A stretch of DNA of 64,000 nucleotides from Streptomyces pinistramenti (GCF_020564935.1 NZ_JAJCXB010000016.1:1-64000), one strand, 5' to 3'. Counted from the first letter of the stretch, positions 1 through 8,831 are shown. Translations and numbers: made by a program. Notes: generated by a model not told the origin, from the sequence alone.

Positions 1-1
1 C

Positions 2-760
2 ACCCCCGACCACCCGGCCGCCCCCTCCGACGGCCTGCGCGCCACCGGGCTCCAGGTCGCCTTCACCCACCGCCGCCACACCCACCAGGCCCTGAACGGC
101 GCGGAGTTCCACGCACCGGCCGGCACCGCCACCGGCATCACCGGCCCGTCCGGATCCGGCAAGACCACCCTCCTGCGGACCCTGGCAGGACTCCAGAAAC
201 CCGACGCGGGCTCCCTCACCTGGAACGGCCGGCCGCTGCCCGCAGACGTCCGCAGGCGCAGCCGCGCACAGCAACGGAGCATCCAGCTCGTCCCGCAGAA
301 CCCACTCGGCGCCCTCAACCCCACCCGCACCATCGGCGCCTCCCTCACCCGCCCGCTCCAGCTCCACCGGACCGTCGCCAAGCCCCGGCGGCCCGCCCGG
401 GTCCGCGAACTCCTCCACGATGTCGGCCTCCCCGCCGACTTCGCCGACCGCTACCCCCACGAACTCTCCGGCGGCCAGCGCCAACGCGCCTCCATCGCCC
501 GCGCCCTGGCCACCGAACCCGACCTCCTGCTCTGCGACGAGGTCACCTCGGCACTCGACCCGGCAACGGCCACCGCGGTCCTGCAACTCCTCACCCGCCT
601 GCGCGCCGACCGCCGGCTCACCCTCGTCCTGGTCAGCCACGAACTCACCCTGGTCACCGCCTACACCGACACCCTCCACCTCCTGCACGAGGGCCGGGTC
701 ACCACGGCACACCCCCAGGAGCCCGCCGCGAACCGGACAACCGGAGCCGTCAGGTCCTGA
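2..760 (+). CDS. ABC transporter ATP-binding protein, oligopeptide/nickel (DppF/OppF) type, 5' end outside window
   Basis: Energy-coupling ATPase of an import-type ABC transporter acting on the inner face of the membrane. The frame is open from the first bases and ends at TGA 758-760. It shows a Walker A (GPSGSGKTTLL), a Q-loop (QLVPQNPLGALNP, the form typical of dipeptide/nickel importers), the signature LSGGQRQR, a Walker B (LLLCDEVTSALD) and an H-loop (VSHE). About 250 residues are visible. The start lies upstream of the window, so this may be one half of a fused two-ATPase protein. The permease and binding-protein genes would lie to the left. The gene lies outside the inserted element, whose left junction is 140 bp further right. 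Confidence 0.9.
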   Translation, partial: TPDHPAAPSDGLRATGLQVAFTHRRHTHQALNGAEFHAPAGTATGITGPSGSGKTTLLRTLAGLQKPDAGSLTWNGRPLPADVRRRSRAQQRSIQLVPQNPLGALNPTRTIGASLTRPLQLHRTVAKPRRPARVRELLHDVGLPADFADRYPHELSGGQRQRASIARALATEPDLLLCDEVTSALDPATATAVLQLLTRLRADRRLTLVLVSHELTLVTAYTDTLHLLHEGRVTTAHPQEPAANRTTGAVRS

Positions 761-793
761 TCCCGCCGGACCCGACCACCGGCGGCCAGAGCA

Positions 794-941
794 TCAGCGG
801 ACCCCCAACTCCCCCAGAACCCGCCCCTGTTCCGACGTCAACCGCACCGGGAAGTACAGGTAACACACCCCACCGGAACCGCCCTTGACCTGGCCCTTGT
901 CGTCATACCGCTTCGTCCGCAGCCAGATGTTCTCGAACTGG
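794..941 (-). pseudogene. Displaced 3' end of a C39-like peptidase gene
   Basis: On the minus strand this stretch encodes QFENIWLRTKRYDDKGQV, then a Gly-Ser-rich turn and GVCYLYFPV, ending at TGA 794-796. It matches the last ~50 residues of the intact peptidase encoded at 16036-17418. Homology stops abruptly at base 941, the outer edge of the 41-bp direct repeat. After YLYFPV the two copies diverge (RLTSEQGRVLGELGVR here, NPAPTQHRVLQELGIV there). I infer that this is the gene's original 3' end, separated from its body by integration of the element at 942-16142. Confidence 0.85.
901..941. repeat. attL candidate: left copy of 41-bp perfect direct repeat
   Basis: Identical to 16143-16183. The repeat starts CGTCATACCGCTTCG and ends TTCTCGAACTGG. 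It lies within the coding sequence of the peptidase gene tail. The outward flank (794-900) is similar but not identical to 16036-16142; the inward flank is unrelated. This is the pattern left by site-specific integration into a coding gene. Confidence 0.8.
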
Positions 942-992
942 GGCGCAGCGCTTTATCAGACACAGCCGCCCCTGACAAACATGCAGGTCAAA

Positions 993-1027
993 GGCTTGGG
1001 CTCGTCCGCGCCGAACGAGCCCAAGCC
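993..1027. terminator. Hairpin, 13-bp perfect stem
   Basis: GGCTTGGGCTCGT (993-1005) pairs with ACGAGCCCAAGCC (1015-1027) around a 9-nt loop. It sits between the attL site and the possible excisionase remnant. There is no clear T-tract on either side. It may be a transcription terminator or part of the element's recombination region. Confidence 0.45.
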
Positions 1028-1312
1028 GGGCCGTGCTGACGTGGTGCTGAGTTCCCGCCCCGCCCCTTCCGGTCCGTTCGGGAGCGTTGCGCTGGATCGG
1101 TGCTGGCAACCGCCGCACCTCCGAGCGATGGCAGACTCAACCCACAGCGCCCCCGCGTTCCGCCTGGGGACCTCTCAGGCTCAAATCCACCACCCGCAGA
1201 CGCCCCTTGCGATGGGCACCAGCAACCCCAGACGGCCTTGCGCGGGAGCATTCGGCGCGGCCGGGATTCGTCCTTATTGTGCCGCACTCCCAAACTATGG
1301 ATGTGAACAGCC

Positions 1313-1420
1313 ATGGACCAAACCATGTGGACCGTAACTTCCCTGGCCAGCTCCCTCGGAAAGCCCACGTCATGGGTTTATGACAATCACGAGAAACGAG
1401 CCATCCCCAGCTTCGCTTGG
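1313..1420 (+). pseudogene. Possible excisionase (HTH) remnant
   Basis: From ATG 1313 the frame reads MDQTMWTVTSLASSLGKPTS followed by WVYDNHEKRAIPSF. This resembles the N-terminal helix-turn-helix of small MerR/excisionase-like proteins (a WTV..LA..LGKP.SWVYDN pattern). After about residue 35 the sequence stops looking like a protein of this family, so only a fragment remains. Its place near the left end fits a recombination directionality factor. The rest of 942-1586 shows a hairpin at 993-1027 but no other gene I can support. Confidence 0.4.
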
Positions 1421-1586
1421 GACCGGGGCTGCGGGCGGCCTGACGCGGGATCTCAGGTGCGCCCGAGCAGGGGAGAGAAGGCGGCCGAGTTCCGTGCGCC
1501 GCGCCACCATGGCCGTCGACCGCGCCGCTGGACGCGTGCCGGGTGTCGAGGAGTTCGCCGAGGCATGCCGGGACGCGATCCGATTC

Positions 1587-3419
1587 TCAGTTCATTGTTG
1601 GAGTTTGACTGACGTAGGCGGAGGCTTGAGCTTGAAACAGGCCGGCGTAATGACCGTCGTCGGCCAGCAGTTGGTCATGGGTGCCTTGCTCCACGAGGGC
1701 ACCTTTGTCGAGGACATAGATCCGGTCGGCGTCGCAGACGCCGTAGAGGCGGTGGGAGATGAGCAGTACTGTGCGGCCTGCGAACAGCCGTCGGATGTGA
1801 GCGAAGAGTTCGGCTTCTGCCTGGGGGTCGAGGGAGGCGCTGGGTTCGTCGAGGATGACCAGTGGGGTGCTGCGGTAGAAGGCGCGGGCGATTGCGAGTC
1901 GTTGCCACTGTCCGAGGGACAGGTCGGCGCCCTCGTTGAACTCTTTACCCAGGATGGTGTCGTAGCCGGCGGCGAGTGCGTCGATGGCGGTGTGGATGCC
2001 CGCTAGGCGCGCGGCCCTGGTCACTGCTGCGGCATCGATCGGAACTCCGGGCCGGCCGAAGGCGATGTTGTCGGTCACCGACATCCGGTAGCGCAGAAAG
2101 TCCTGGAACACCACTGTCGACAGGCTCCGCAGTGTTCGGGTGTCGGTGAGGTGCTGTCCGTTGAGCAGTATTTCACCGTGGTCAGGCGGGTAGATGCCCG
2201 CGAGGATCTTGGCGAGTGTGGTCTTGCCTGAGCCGTTCGTGCCGACCAGTGCGACGACCTGCCCTGCGGGCAGGGACAGCGAGACGTCGTGCAGGACCGG
2301 TGCGAGTGAACCCGGGTAGGTGAACCCGATGCCGGTCGCGGTGATTTCGCAGTGGTGCGGCAGTTGTCGCTCGGGGAGTGCCGGTGGCCTGGTGTTGGTC
2401 GTGAGCAGCCGGAGATCGTTGATGTAGAGAGTCGTTTCACCGGTGCTGGCGAGGACGCTGCTGGTATTGCGCATCTGGGTGGACAGCAGCCAGAGGCCGC
2501 CGACGGCAGTCAGCGTTGTGGACAGCTCGATCCAGTGCGCGTAGGTGGCCAATGCCAGGGTCGTCAGCGTGGCGAGCAGGACGAAGTCGCCAAGGGCACG
2601 TGCGCCCAATTGCCGCCAGAGGAAGCTCTGCGCGAGTACGGACCGGCGATCTACCTCGTCCGCGAAGTCCGCCTGCCAGCGGTTCAGCAGCAGGGGGCCC
2701 AGGCGCAGTGCGTGCACCTCGGCGGCTTCGCGCCGGCCGGTGAGCGTCTGCTGAAGGTACTCACGACGCCGTCGGTTCTCGGCCAGGTCGCGGTGGACGC
2801 CGTAGTAGGCCAACCGCATTCGGTGGAGCGTGCGCAGGGTGGGGATGGCGGCAATGACGAGCAGCGGCACCAACCACCACACCATCGTGGCGAAGGTTAC
2901 GGCGACGATGACGACGCTCAGCGCGGATTGGATCATGCTCAGTGCGGTGAACAGCAAGATCGTCGGCTGGTGCTGGGACGCCGTGATCGCCCGTTCGACG
3001 CGGTTGTGGAATTCGGGGTCCTCGAACTGGTAAGGCTCGGCGTGAGCGGAGACGTCGAGTACCCGACCGACGGCTTCTCGTTCGAGTTTGGCGGACAGCA
3101 CCAACTCTTGGGAGTCAACCACGTCCGTGACCACGCCGCCGAGCGTGGCGAGCACGACCAGGACCGCGGCATGGGCGATCAGTGCGGTGAGCGAAGCGTC
3201 ATCGCCCGCGTTATCGAGGGACACCGTGCGGGTCAGGGTGCCGCGCAGGGCGAGAACTGCGGCACCGAGCCCTATCGCGGAGGCCAACTGCAGGCCCACC
3301 ACAAGAAGAAGTCGCGTTCGGTCGGCGTGCCACGCCAACCGGATCGCGAACGGCAGCACGGTTCGCAGCCTCGCCGACACGCCTGCGTCCGCCGGGTCGA
3401 CGGGGTTCACGGTCCTCAT
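1587..3419 (-). CDS. ABC transporter, fused permease/ATPase; candidate lanthipeptide exporter
   Basis: A 610-residue half-transporter of the exporter class. The N-terminal ~330 residues carry several hydrophobic membrane segments. The C-terminal nucleotide-binding domain has Walker A GTNGSGKTT (around residue 390), signature LSLGQWQRLAIAR, Walker B LVILDEPSASLD and H-loop SHRL. It would work as a dimer in the cytoplasmic membrane. It is transcribed away from the lanthipeptide operon, sharing the 588-bp upstream region, which suggests export of the modified peptide or self-protection. I see no N-terminal C39 protease domain, so leader removal must be done elsewhere. ATG 3417-3419 is the first start in frame. 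Membership of the RiPP operon is inferred from position only. Confidence 0.85.
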   Translation of the reverse strand: MRTVNPVDPADAGVSARLRTVLPFAIRLAWHADRTRLLLVVGLQLASAIGLGAAVLALRGTLTRTVSLDNAGDDASLTALIAHAAVLVVLATLGGVVTDVVDSQELVLSAKLEREAVGRVLDVSAHAEPYQFEDPEFHNRVERAITASQHQPTILLFTALSMIQSALSVVIVAVTFATMVWWLVPLLVIAAIPTLRTLHRMRLAYYGVHRDLAENRRRREYLQQTLTGRREAAEVHALRLGPLLLNRWQADFADEVDRRSVLAQSFLWRQLGARALGDFVLLATLTTLALATYAHWIELSTTLTAVGGLWLLSTQMRNTSSVLASTGETTLYINDLRLLTTNTRPPALPERQLPHHCEITATGIGFTYPGSLAPVLHDVSLSLPAGQVVALVGTNGSGKTTLAKILAGIYPPDHGEILLNGQHLTDTRTLRSLSTVVFQDFLRYRMSVTDNIAFGRPGVPIDAAAVTRAARLAGIHTAIDALAAGYDTILGKEFNEGADLSLGQWQRLAIARAFYRSTPLVILDEPSASLDPQAEAELFAHIRRLFAGRTVLLISHRLYGVCDADRIYVLDKGALVEQGTHDQLLADDGHYAGLFQAQASAYVSQTPTMN

Positions 3420-4007
3420 GCTGCACCACCAGGCTTTCCGGGCCAGGGAGACCGCCGTCGCTCGTGGCAGGGGAGCCGTGCGGCCCGACGCGGCGGTTGC
3501 TCGCGCTCGGTAATTCAGAGTGGAATCACTCGGCGTCAGACTACGCAGCGAAGCGGAACAAGCTTATGCCGGGTCATGAAACTCACTCATACGGTTACGC
3601 ATTTCACTCGTCAAGGTGGTGATGTGATCGACCCCCGATTCAGGGATGGAGTTCGACCGAGCCGACCTGCTACATTCGCCTGGACCACACTGAAAGTTCC
3701 CACTCTTGAACGTACCGTGGCGCACGACATATATCTTTTAATTTTCACCGGAAGCGGCGGAGTGCAGTCCGGGAAATCCAAGCAACTCAACCTGGCCAGG
3801 CCGAGGTACGAGCTTCTCGAAGGATTTCGTTGGCCATCACTGCCATGCAGTCCCTGGAATTCTGACGGACCACCGTTGTCCCGAAAATCGAGTCACGGGG
3901 AAACGGAGTCCGCAGTGACTTCCCGAGCCGAAGAAATCGATTCGGGATGCAAGTGGAAGACCGGTCCGGCTTCCACGGCTCCGTGGTGTTAGCGAAAGAG
4001 GTTTGCC
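3420..4007. other. Divergent intergenic region upstream of lanA, no gene seen
   Basis: This 588-bp stretch between the exporter start and the lanthipeptide precursor is less GC-rich than its surroundings, with ATATATC and TTTTAATTTT runs near 3728-3745. I find no convincing coding frame. It probably holds the promoters of both divergent transcription units. Confidence 0.6.
3706..3735 (+). promoter_or_regulatory. Possible sigma-70-type promoter for the lanthipeptide operon
   Basis: TTGAAC (3706-3711) is followed after 18 nt by TATATC (3730-3735). It lies about 270 bp upstream of lanA in the AT-richer patch. This is a motif match only. Confidence 0.3.
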
Positions 4008-4163
4008 ATGGCAGAAATGGTCCAGGACATCTTCGACCTTGACGTTCGAGAAGTGACAACGGAAGCCGATCCCGCCCCGACGGGAATGGTGACGGAGGGG
4101 TCCATCGTGATCACATCGTCCTGCAAGTGCACCTGCTGTTGGTGCACCCGCGCCACTTGTTAG
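4008..4163 (+). CDS. lanA: Class I lanthipeptide precursor peptide, FxLD type
   Basis: A 51-residue peptide beginning at ATG 4008, with a good ribosome-binding site AAAGAGG at 3995-4001, six bases upstream. The leader holds FDLDV at residues 9-13, the FxLD motif by which LanB enzymes recognise class I leaders, and is acidic up to about residue 31. The C-terminal core, roughly ITSSCKCTCCWCTRATC (residues 35-51), has six Cys (39, 41, 43, 44, 46, 51) and six Ser/Thr (36, 37, 38, 42, 47, 50). In principle every dehydrated residue could find a thioether partner. The leader cleavage site is not obvious, and no protease gene is nearby. The gene was too short for routine ORF calling and was found by reading upstream of lanB. 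Confidence 0.88.
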   Translation: MAEMVQDIFDLDVREVTTEADPAPTGMVTEGSIVITSSCKCTCCWCTRATC

Positions 4164-4170
4164 CAGCCGT

Positions 4171-4202
4171 GGGTACCTCTGCCCGCACGGGCAGAGGTAC
4201 CC
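4171..4202 (+). terminator. Hairpin between lanA and lanB (attenuator)
   Basis: A perfect 14-bp stem: GGGTACCTCTGCCC (4171-4184) and its complement at 4189-4202, with loop GCAC. It starts 8 nt after the lanA stop and has no following T-run. The lanB ribosome-binding sequence GCAGAGG (4191-4197) lies in the 3' arm. The hairpin can thus lower both read-through transcription and lanB translation, giving more precursor than enzyme, a familiar arrangement in lantibiotic operons. Confidence 0.75.
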
Positions 4203-4206
4203 GAGC

Positions 4207-7200
4207 GTGACAGCGCACTCAACACCGCGGATGTGGCTTATGAACAAGCAGGACATGTTCTCATGTGCGGACTTCGCACTGCTTCGCGCGCCGGTGCAGC
4301 CGATTGCTCGGCTTCATGAGACCACAGGCGGCGGCCTAGACGACGGTTTCGGTGACGAAATCGGAGCTGCGATCGAGAGTTTGCGGACATTGGCGGCAGA
4401 CCCTTTGGTGGGTGAGGCGGTCCTGGTGTCCAGCGGTTCCTTGGCCCACGGACTGAGGCGTGTGCTCCTCGGCGGTGACCGGGGTGGCGCCAGCAAGACC
4501 CCGCGTCCGGCGGATCTGCACCGGATGATGCGGGCGCTCCTGAGGTACCGCCTGCGGATGGCCACCAGGCCCACGCCGTTCGGTCTGATGGCAGGGGTGG
4601 CACAGGTCCAGTTCACCGCCAACGCCGACGAGGTGAAGGTCCGCCTCGGCGACCGGCACCGACGGGTCAGCCGTCCCGACCGGGAGTGGCTGGGTCACCT
4701 GGCGGCGGACTGGGAACGCAGCCCGGAAGTGCTGACGCGACTCCGACTGGTGCGCAACAACCTCTGCTTCGTGCGCGGTACCCGGCTCGTCCTCCCGTAC
4801 CAGCCTGAGACCGACACGGCGGGCGACCCGGAACGGCTTCACGAGATCAGCGTCCGGTACACCGAAGCTGTTCGCGCCATTTTGGAGGCCACCGCCGTGC
4901 CGGTGGCGTACCCCCACCTGCGGGACCGCTTGGTGACGAGCTTCCCCCAGGCGCCGAGCACGGCCATCGACACCGTGTTGCTCCGCCTCGTGGACAAGGG
5001 GTTCCTGCTCACCGAGCTCCCGCCACCGCCGGACTCAATCGACCCGGTCGGCCACATGCTGGAGGTGCTCGCCGGAGTCGACGCCGGCCAGTCGCCCGAG
5101 CAATGCGACCTGGCAGCGATCCGGGCCGGTCTCGTCGACTATGACGAAACACCGCTGGGAGAAGGGACTGCGGCTTGGGAGGCCGTGACCGCCCGGATGC
5201 GCGGTCTGCGACCGGGGGACGCCTTGGTGCAGGTCGATCTGGCCCTAGATGCCGACGTGCGGCTGCCGACGTCGGTGGGTACCGAAATCGCACGGGCGGC
5301 CGGACTGCTCTGGCAGCTGGCACCCACCGAGGACGAGCCCGGCTATCTGCGCGATTATCACGCCGACTTCGTGGAACGCTACGGGTTGGATCGGCTCGTG
5401 CCGTTGAAGGAGCTGCTCGACCCCAATCGCGGGTTGGGCGCGCCTGCGGGCTATCACCTACCGCCGGGTTCCCGACAGACACGTCCACCGCACGGGAAGG
5501 TCGACGGCCACGAGGCGCCGCTGCGGGACCGGATGCTCGGCGATCTCGTCCAGAGCGCCAACGCCGCCGGCCAAGGCGAGGTGGAACTGACCGACGACCA
5601 CCCGGTGGTACGCGAACTCGCGACCGACACCGGTCAGCCGCCTGACTCGATCGACCTGTGTGCCCAGTTGTTCGCCGATTCGGTCGACGCGCTGGCTGCC
5701 GGTCGATTCACAGCAGTGGTCGCCGGCTGGTCCGAACGGGCTGGGTCGATGATGGGACGGTTCGCCCACCTGTCGTCGTCAGTGCAGCAGGCATTGTCCG
5801 ATCTCGCATCCGGCGCTGTCGGAACGTCCCGTCCCGACGTTCTGTCCGCCCAGGTCGCTTTCCACCCCTTCTACCCGCGGTTGGCGAATGTAGCGAGCGT
5901 CCCGCGTCTGCTCTCCCACGCGATTCCGGTGGCGGTGTTCGCCGATCGGGACAACCCCGCCACCCTGGACCTGGACCGACTGGCGGTGGGAGCGCTACCG
6001 GACCGGCTGTTTGTCGTGGACCGCGACAGCGGACGGCGGATTGCCCCGACGGCGTTCGACGTGATCAACGATCGCACGAATGCCCCCAACGTGGCGCGCT
6101 TCCTGCGGGAGGTCCAACACAGCGGTGTCAGACCTTGGCAGGGGTGGTCCTGGGGCTCTGCCGAAGCCCTCACTCATTTGCCCAGGGTGCGCTACGGCCG
6201 CACCGTGCTTTCACCCGCTCGATGGCGACCTGATCCGGTCCTGTGCGACAAGCGGGCACGGTTCGACGACTGGAGCGCCGCCCTCGACCGGTGGAGGGAG
6301 CGCTGGCGCGTGCCCTCCCAGGTTTGTCTGTCCTACCTCGACCAACGCATCGAGCTGGACCTCGACAGCACGGCGCACCTCCACCTGCTCCGCCACGAAC
6401 TGGAACGCAGGCCGACCACGGTGTTGCGCGAGTCCTACCGGGGCGCCGCACCAGGACACGGCTGGCTTGCCGGGCCCGGCGGGCCGCACCACAACGAGGT
6501 GGTGTTCGCGCTGACCCGTCGCACTCCGCCCGAGGAACCCCGCCGCGACGACCATCATCGACGCGCGCACGACCGGGCGATGTCGACCGTCAGGGAGGCT
6601 GCGGAGGGGGAACAGCCACCGGGCGGGCAGTGGGTCTACGCCCTCCTGCACTGCCCCACCGAACAGCACGACGAACTGCTCGTCGACGAAGTCGCACCGC
6701 TGGTCGAGCACCTGCCCGAAGGGGTCGATCGCTGGTTCTTCATCCGGTACCACGACACCGCCCCGCACCTCCGCCTGCGGATCCACGGTACGGATGCGGC
6801 CCGTGCCGAGTTGACCGATCGGGTACGCGACTGGGCTGCGCGGCTACGCCGTCTCGGTCTGATCAACCGAGTCGTCTTCGACACATACGACCCGGAATGG
6901 GAACGCTACGGCGGCCCCGACACGATGGCAGGAGCAGAGCGGGTCTTCCACGCCGACAGCGTCGCCGCCCTGGAGAAACTCCGCTTGCGCAACGCCGGGC
7001 AACTCTGCAGTGACCCCCTGCTCCTGCAAGCCTCCAATCACATCGACCTGATCCGCGCTTTCTCACACGACCCTGAAGAAGCTGACGCCACTGCTGCGGG
7101 CCGGCAACCGGAACCCTGGATGCACCAACTCCTGGACCGTACGGTCCGCCTTCCCGAACATCGTGCCTTCCAGCAACGCCGCCGGGAGGCATTGGCACTG

Positions 7201-7485
7201 GTAGACCCTTGGGGCGGCTGGAACCGACTGCGCGCGGAACCAGGAGGTGCGACGCTGCTCCGCTGCTGGGCCGACCGCGCCGGCGCGGTACGCGCATACC
7301 GGAAGCAGCTCGACCAACTGGGCCCACACTCGTGGTCATCGCAACCGGAAGTGCTGGACGCGCTGCTGCACATGCAGCACAACCGCTTGGTCGGCGTCAA
7401 TCCCGAGTCGGAGCGGAAGGTTCTCGCTATCGTCCGAGGCGTCGTGCAGAGCGCCGTTGACCGTTGGAGAAAGGAACAGCGATGA
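4207..7485 (+). CDS. lanB: Lanthipeptide dehydratase LanB, full length
   Basis: Glutamyl-tRNA-dependent Ser/Thr dehydratase of class I lanthipeptide synthesis. It is 1092 residues if the GTG at 4207 is used, the usual size of a one-piece LanB. The N-terminal ~750 residues match the glutamylation domain (early RMATRPTPFGLMAGV segment). From about residue 800 the SpaB-type elimination domain follows (QWVYALLHCP, then WFFIRYHDTAPHLRLR). Having both domains in one chain separates it from split thiopeptide dehydratases. The start is uncertain: ATGs at 4231 and 4240 are possible, but only the GTG has a plausible SD (4191-4197). The stop overlaps the lanC start as ATGA, implying translational coupling. 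Confidence 0.93.
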   Translation: MTAHSTPRMWLMNKQDMFSCADFALLRAPVQPIARLHETTGGGLDDGFGDEIGAAIESLRTLAADPLVGEAVLVSSGSLAHGLRRVLLGGDRGGASKTPRPADLHRMMRALLRYRLRMATRPTPFGLMAGVAQVQFTANADEVKVRLGDRHRRVSRPDREWLGHLAADWERSPEVLTRLRLVRNNLCFVRGTRLVLPYQPETDTAGDPERLHEISVRYTEAVRAILEATAVPVAYPHLRDRLVTSFPQAPSTAIDTVLLRLVDKGFLLTELPPPPDSIDPVGHMLEVLAGVDAGQSPEQCDLAAIRAGLVDYDETPLGEGTAAWEAVTARMRGLRPGDALVQVDLALDADVRLPTSVGTEIARAAGLLWQLAPTEDEPGYLRDYHADFVERYGLDRLVPLKELLDPNRGLGAPAGYHLPPGSRQTRPPHGKVDGHEAPLRDRMLGDLVQSANAAGQGEVELTDDHPVVRELATDTGQPPDSIDLCAQLFADSVDALAAGRFTAVVAGWSERAGSMMGRFAHLSSSVQQALSDLASGAVGTSRPDVLSAQVAFHPFYPRLANVASVPRLLSHAIPVAVFADRDNPATLDLDRLAVGALPDRLFVVDRDSGRRIAPTAFDVINDRTNAPNVARFLREVQHSGVRPWQGWSWGSAEALTHLPRVRYGRTVLSPARWRPDPVLCDKRARFDDWSAALDRWRERWRVPSQVCLSYLDQRIELDLDSTAHLHLLRHELERRPTTVLRESYRGAAPGHGWLAGPGGPHHNEVVFALTRRTPPEEPRRDDHHRRAHDRAMSTVREAAEGEQPPGGQWVYALLHCPTEQHDELLVDEVAPLVEHLPEGVDRWFFIRYHDTAPHLRLRIHGTDAARAELTDRVRDWAARLRRLGLINRVVFDTYDPEWERYGGPDTMAGAERVFHADSVAALEKLRLRNAGQLCSDPLLLQASNHIDLIRAFSHDPEEADATAAGRQPEPWMHQLLDRTVRLPEHRAFQQRRREALALVDPWGGWNRLRAEPGGATLLRCWADRAGAVRAYRKQLDQLGPHSWSSQPEVLDALLHMQHNRLVGVNPESERKVLAIVRGVVQSAVDRWRKEQR

Positions 7486-8831
7486 GCAGCACGGCAATGG
7501 GTGCCCTCGACGTCGTCTACCCGCCCGGCACCGAAGACAGCCGGAAGGACGCCGCGCGGATCGTCACCGAATTGGCCACCCGGCTGTCCGATCCCGCCGC
7601 CGTGCTGGCGATCACGACCGCTCCGGACAACCTCGAACAGGTCCCCGGGGAGCCGCCCAGGAGCCCATGGGGACGAGCCGGCCTCGGAGAAGGCAACGCG
7701 GCGGTCGCAATGCTGTTCGCCGAACTCGGCCACATCGACACCCGCCACCGAACCCACGCCCACGCCCACCTGTCCGCAGCCGCCGCCGGAGTCGGCTCCT
7801 TCGCAGAGGAAGGACTCTTCTACGGAGCGCCGGCCGTCGCGTTCGCCGCACGCATGGCACAACACACCAGCACCGACTACGCACGACTGCTCCACGATCT
7901 CGACCAGCAGGTGACAGCGCGGCTCAATACCCGGCTCACGCTGGAGAACCGACGACTCGACGCCGGGATCCCGGGAGCAGACGTCCGCAGGTACGACGTC
8001 ATCAACGGCCTCACCGGATACGGACGTTACCTGCTTCTTCAGGCGCCACAACACCGGCGACTGCTCACCGACGTCCTGACCTACCTGGTCCGATTGACCA
8101 AACCTGTCACGGCGCAAGGACACACCGTGCCGGGCTGGTGGCTGCCACGGCCACCGGATTCCCCTGACACCCCCTTCCCCCACGGTCACTTCAACCTCGG
8201 CCTCGCACACGGCATCCCCGGTCCACTGGCACTGCTCGCGCTGGCGAAGCAGAGGGGAATCGAGGTTCCAGGGCACGACACGGCGATCAACGACATCGTC
8301 GAGTGGACACTCGCCTGGCGACGCCACGACGACCACTGGCCAACGGAAATCAGCTTCGAACAGCAGATCGAACCCGACACGACAACATCGCTCCCGGACC
8401 GGACCGCGTGGTGCTACGGCACCCCGGGAGTAGCACGAGCGCTGTACCTCGCCGGCACCGCCCTTGACCGGCCTGATTGGCGACAGACAGCAGTCGACTC
8501 ACTCATCGCCGTCATCGACAACCCACTGCACGTTCACGACCAGGCGATCTGCCACGGCTGGGCCGGACTTCTGCATATCGCCTGGCGAACAGCCCGCGAC
8601 AGCGGCGACCCCCACCTCGCTGCCCGGCTTCCCCGGCTCGCATCCCCCATCCTCGCCGCCTACGACGACGCCCACCCTCTCGGCTTCCTCCACAGCAGCC
8701 CCTACACCGACCTGGCACCCCACCGGGCCGGCCTCCTTGACGGCGCCGCTGGTATCGCACTGGCCCTGCACGCGTACGCCACCAACACCTCCCCTGCCAC
8801 CCCATGGGACGCCGCGCTCCTCCTCACCTGA
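7482..8831 (+). CDS. lanC: Lanthionine cyclase LanC
   Basis: Zinc enzyme that adds Cys thiols to dehydroalanine/dehydrobutyrine to close the (methyl)lanthionine rings. It is 449 residues from ATG 7482, which overlaps the lanB stop (ATGA) and follows AAAGGAA. The LanC landmarks are present: LGLAHGIPGPLALLALA in the middle, then the zinc ligands in WCYGTPG (Cys311) and CHGWAG (Cys357, His358). Upstream in-frame starts such as 7464 would lie inside lanB and lack an SD. It is the last gene of the lanA-lanB-lanC operon. A short hairpin (8866-8883) and a longer one (8941-8977) follow. Confidence 0.93.
   Translation: MSSTAMGALDVVYPPGTEDSRKDAARIVTELATRLSDPAAVLAITTAPDNLEQVPGEPPRSPWGRAGLGEGNAAVAMLFAELGHIDTRHRTHAHAHLSAAAAGVGSFAEEGLFYGAPAVAFAARMAQHTSTDYARLLHDLDQQVTARLNTRLTLENRRLDAGIPGADVRRYDVINGLTGYGRYLLLQAPQHRRLLTDVLTYLVRLTKPVTAQGHTVPGWWLPRPPDSPDTPFPHGHFNLGLAHGIPGPLALLALAKQRGIEVPGHDTAINDIVEWTLAWRRHDDHWPTEISFEQQIEPDTTTSLPDRTAWCYGTPGVARALYLAGTALDRPDWRQTAVDSLIAVIDNPLHVHDQAICHGWAGLLHIAWRTARDSGDPHLAARLPRLASPILAAYDDAHPLGFLHSSPYTDLAPHRAGLLDGAAGIALALHAYATNTSPATPWDAALLLT

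Noticed and set aside
880..960. tRNA gene as attachment site
   Set aside because: The repeat is peptidase coding sequence; no cloverleaf or CCA end could be drawn there or at 16143-16183.
2352..3992. 546-codon plus-strand frame opposite the ABC exporter
   Set aside because: The opposite strand carries an exporter with all ABC motifs. The plus frame has the Arg/Gln/Gly-rich composition of an antisense shadow.
4008..8831. Thiopeptide cluster, suggested by the Cys-rich core
   Set aside because: No YcaO cyclodehydratase, no split dehydratase and no pyridine synthase. LanB is full length and LanC is present, so a lanthipeptide is the better reading.
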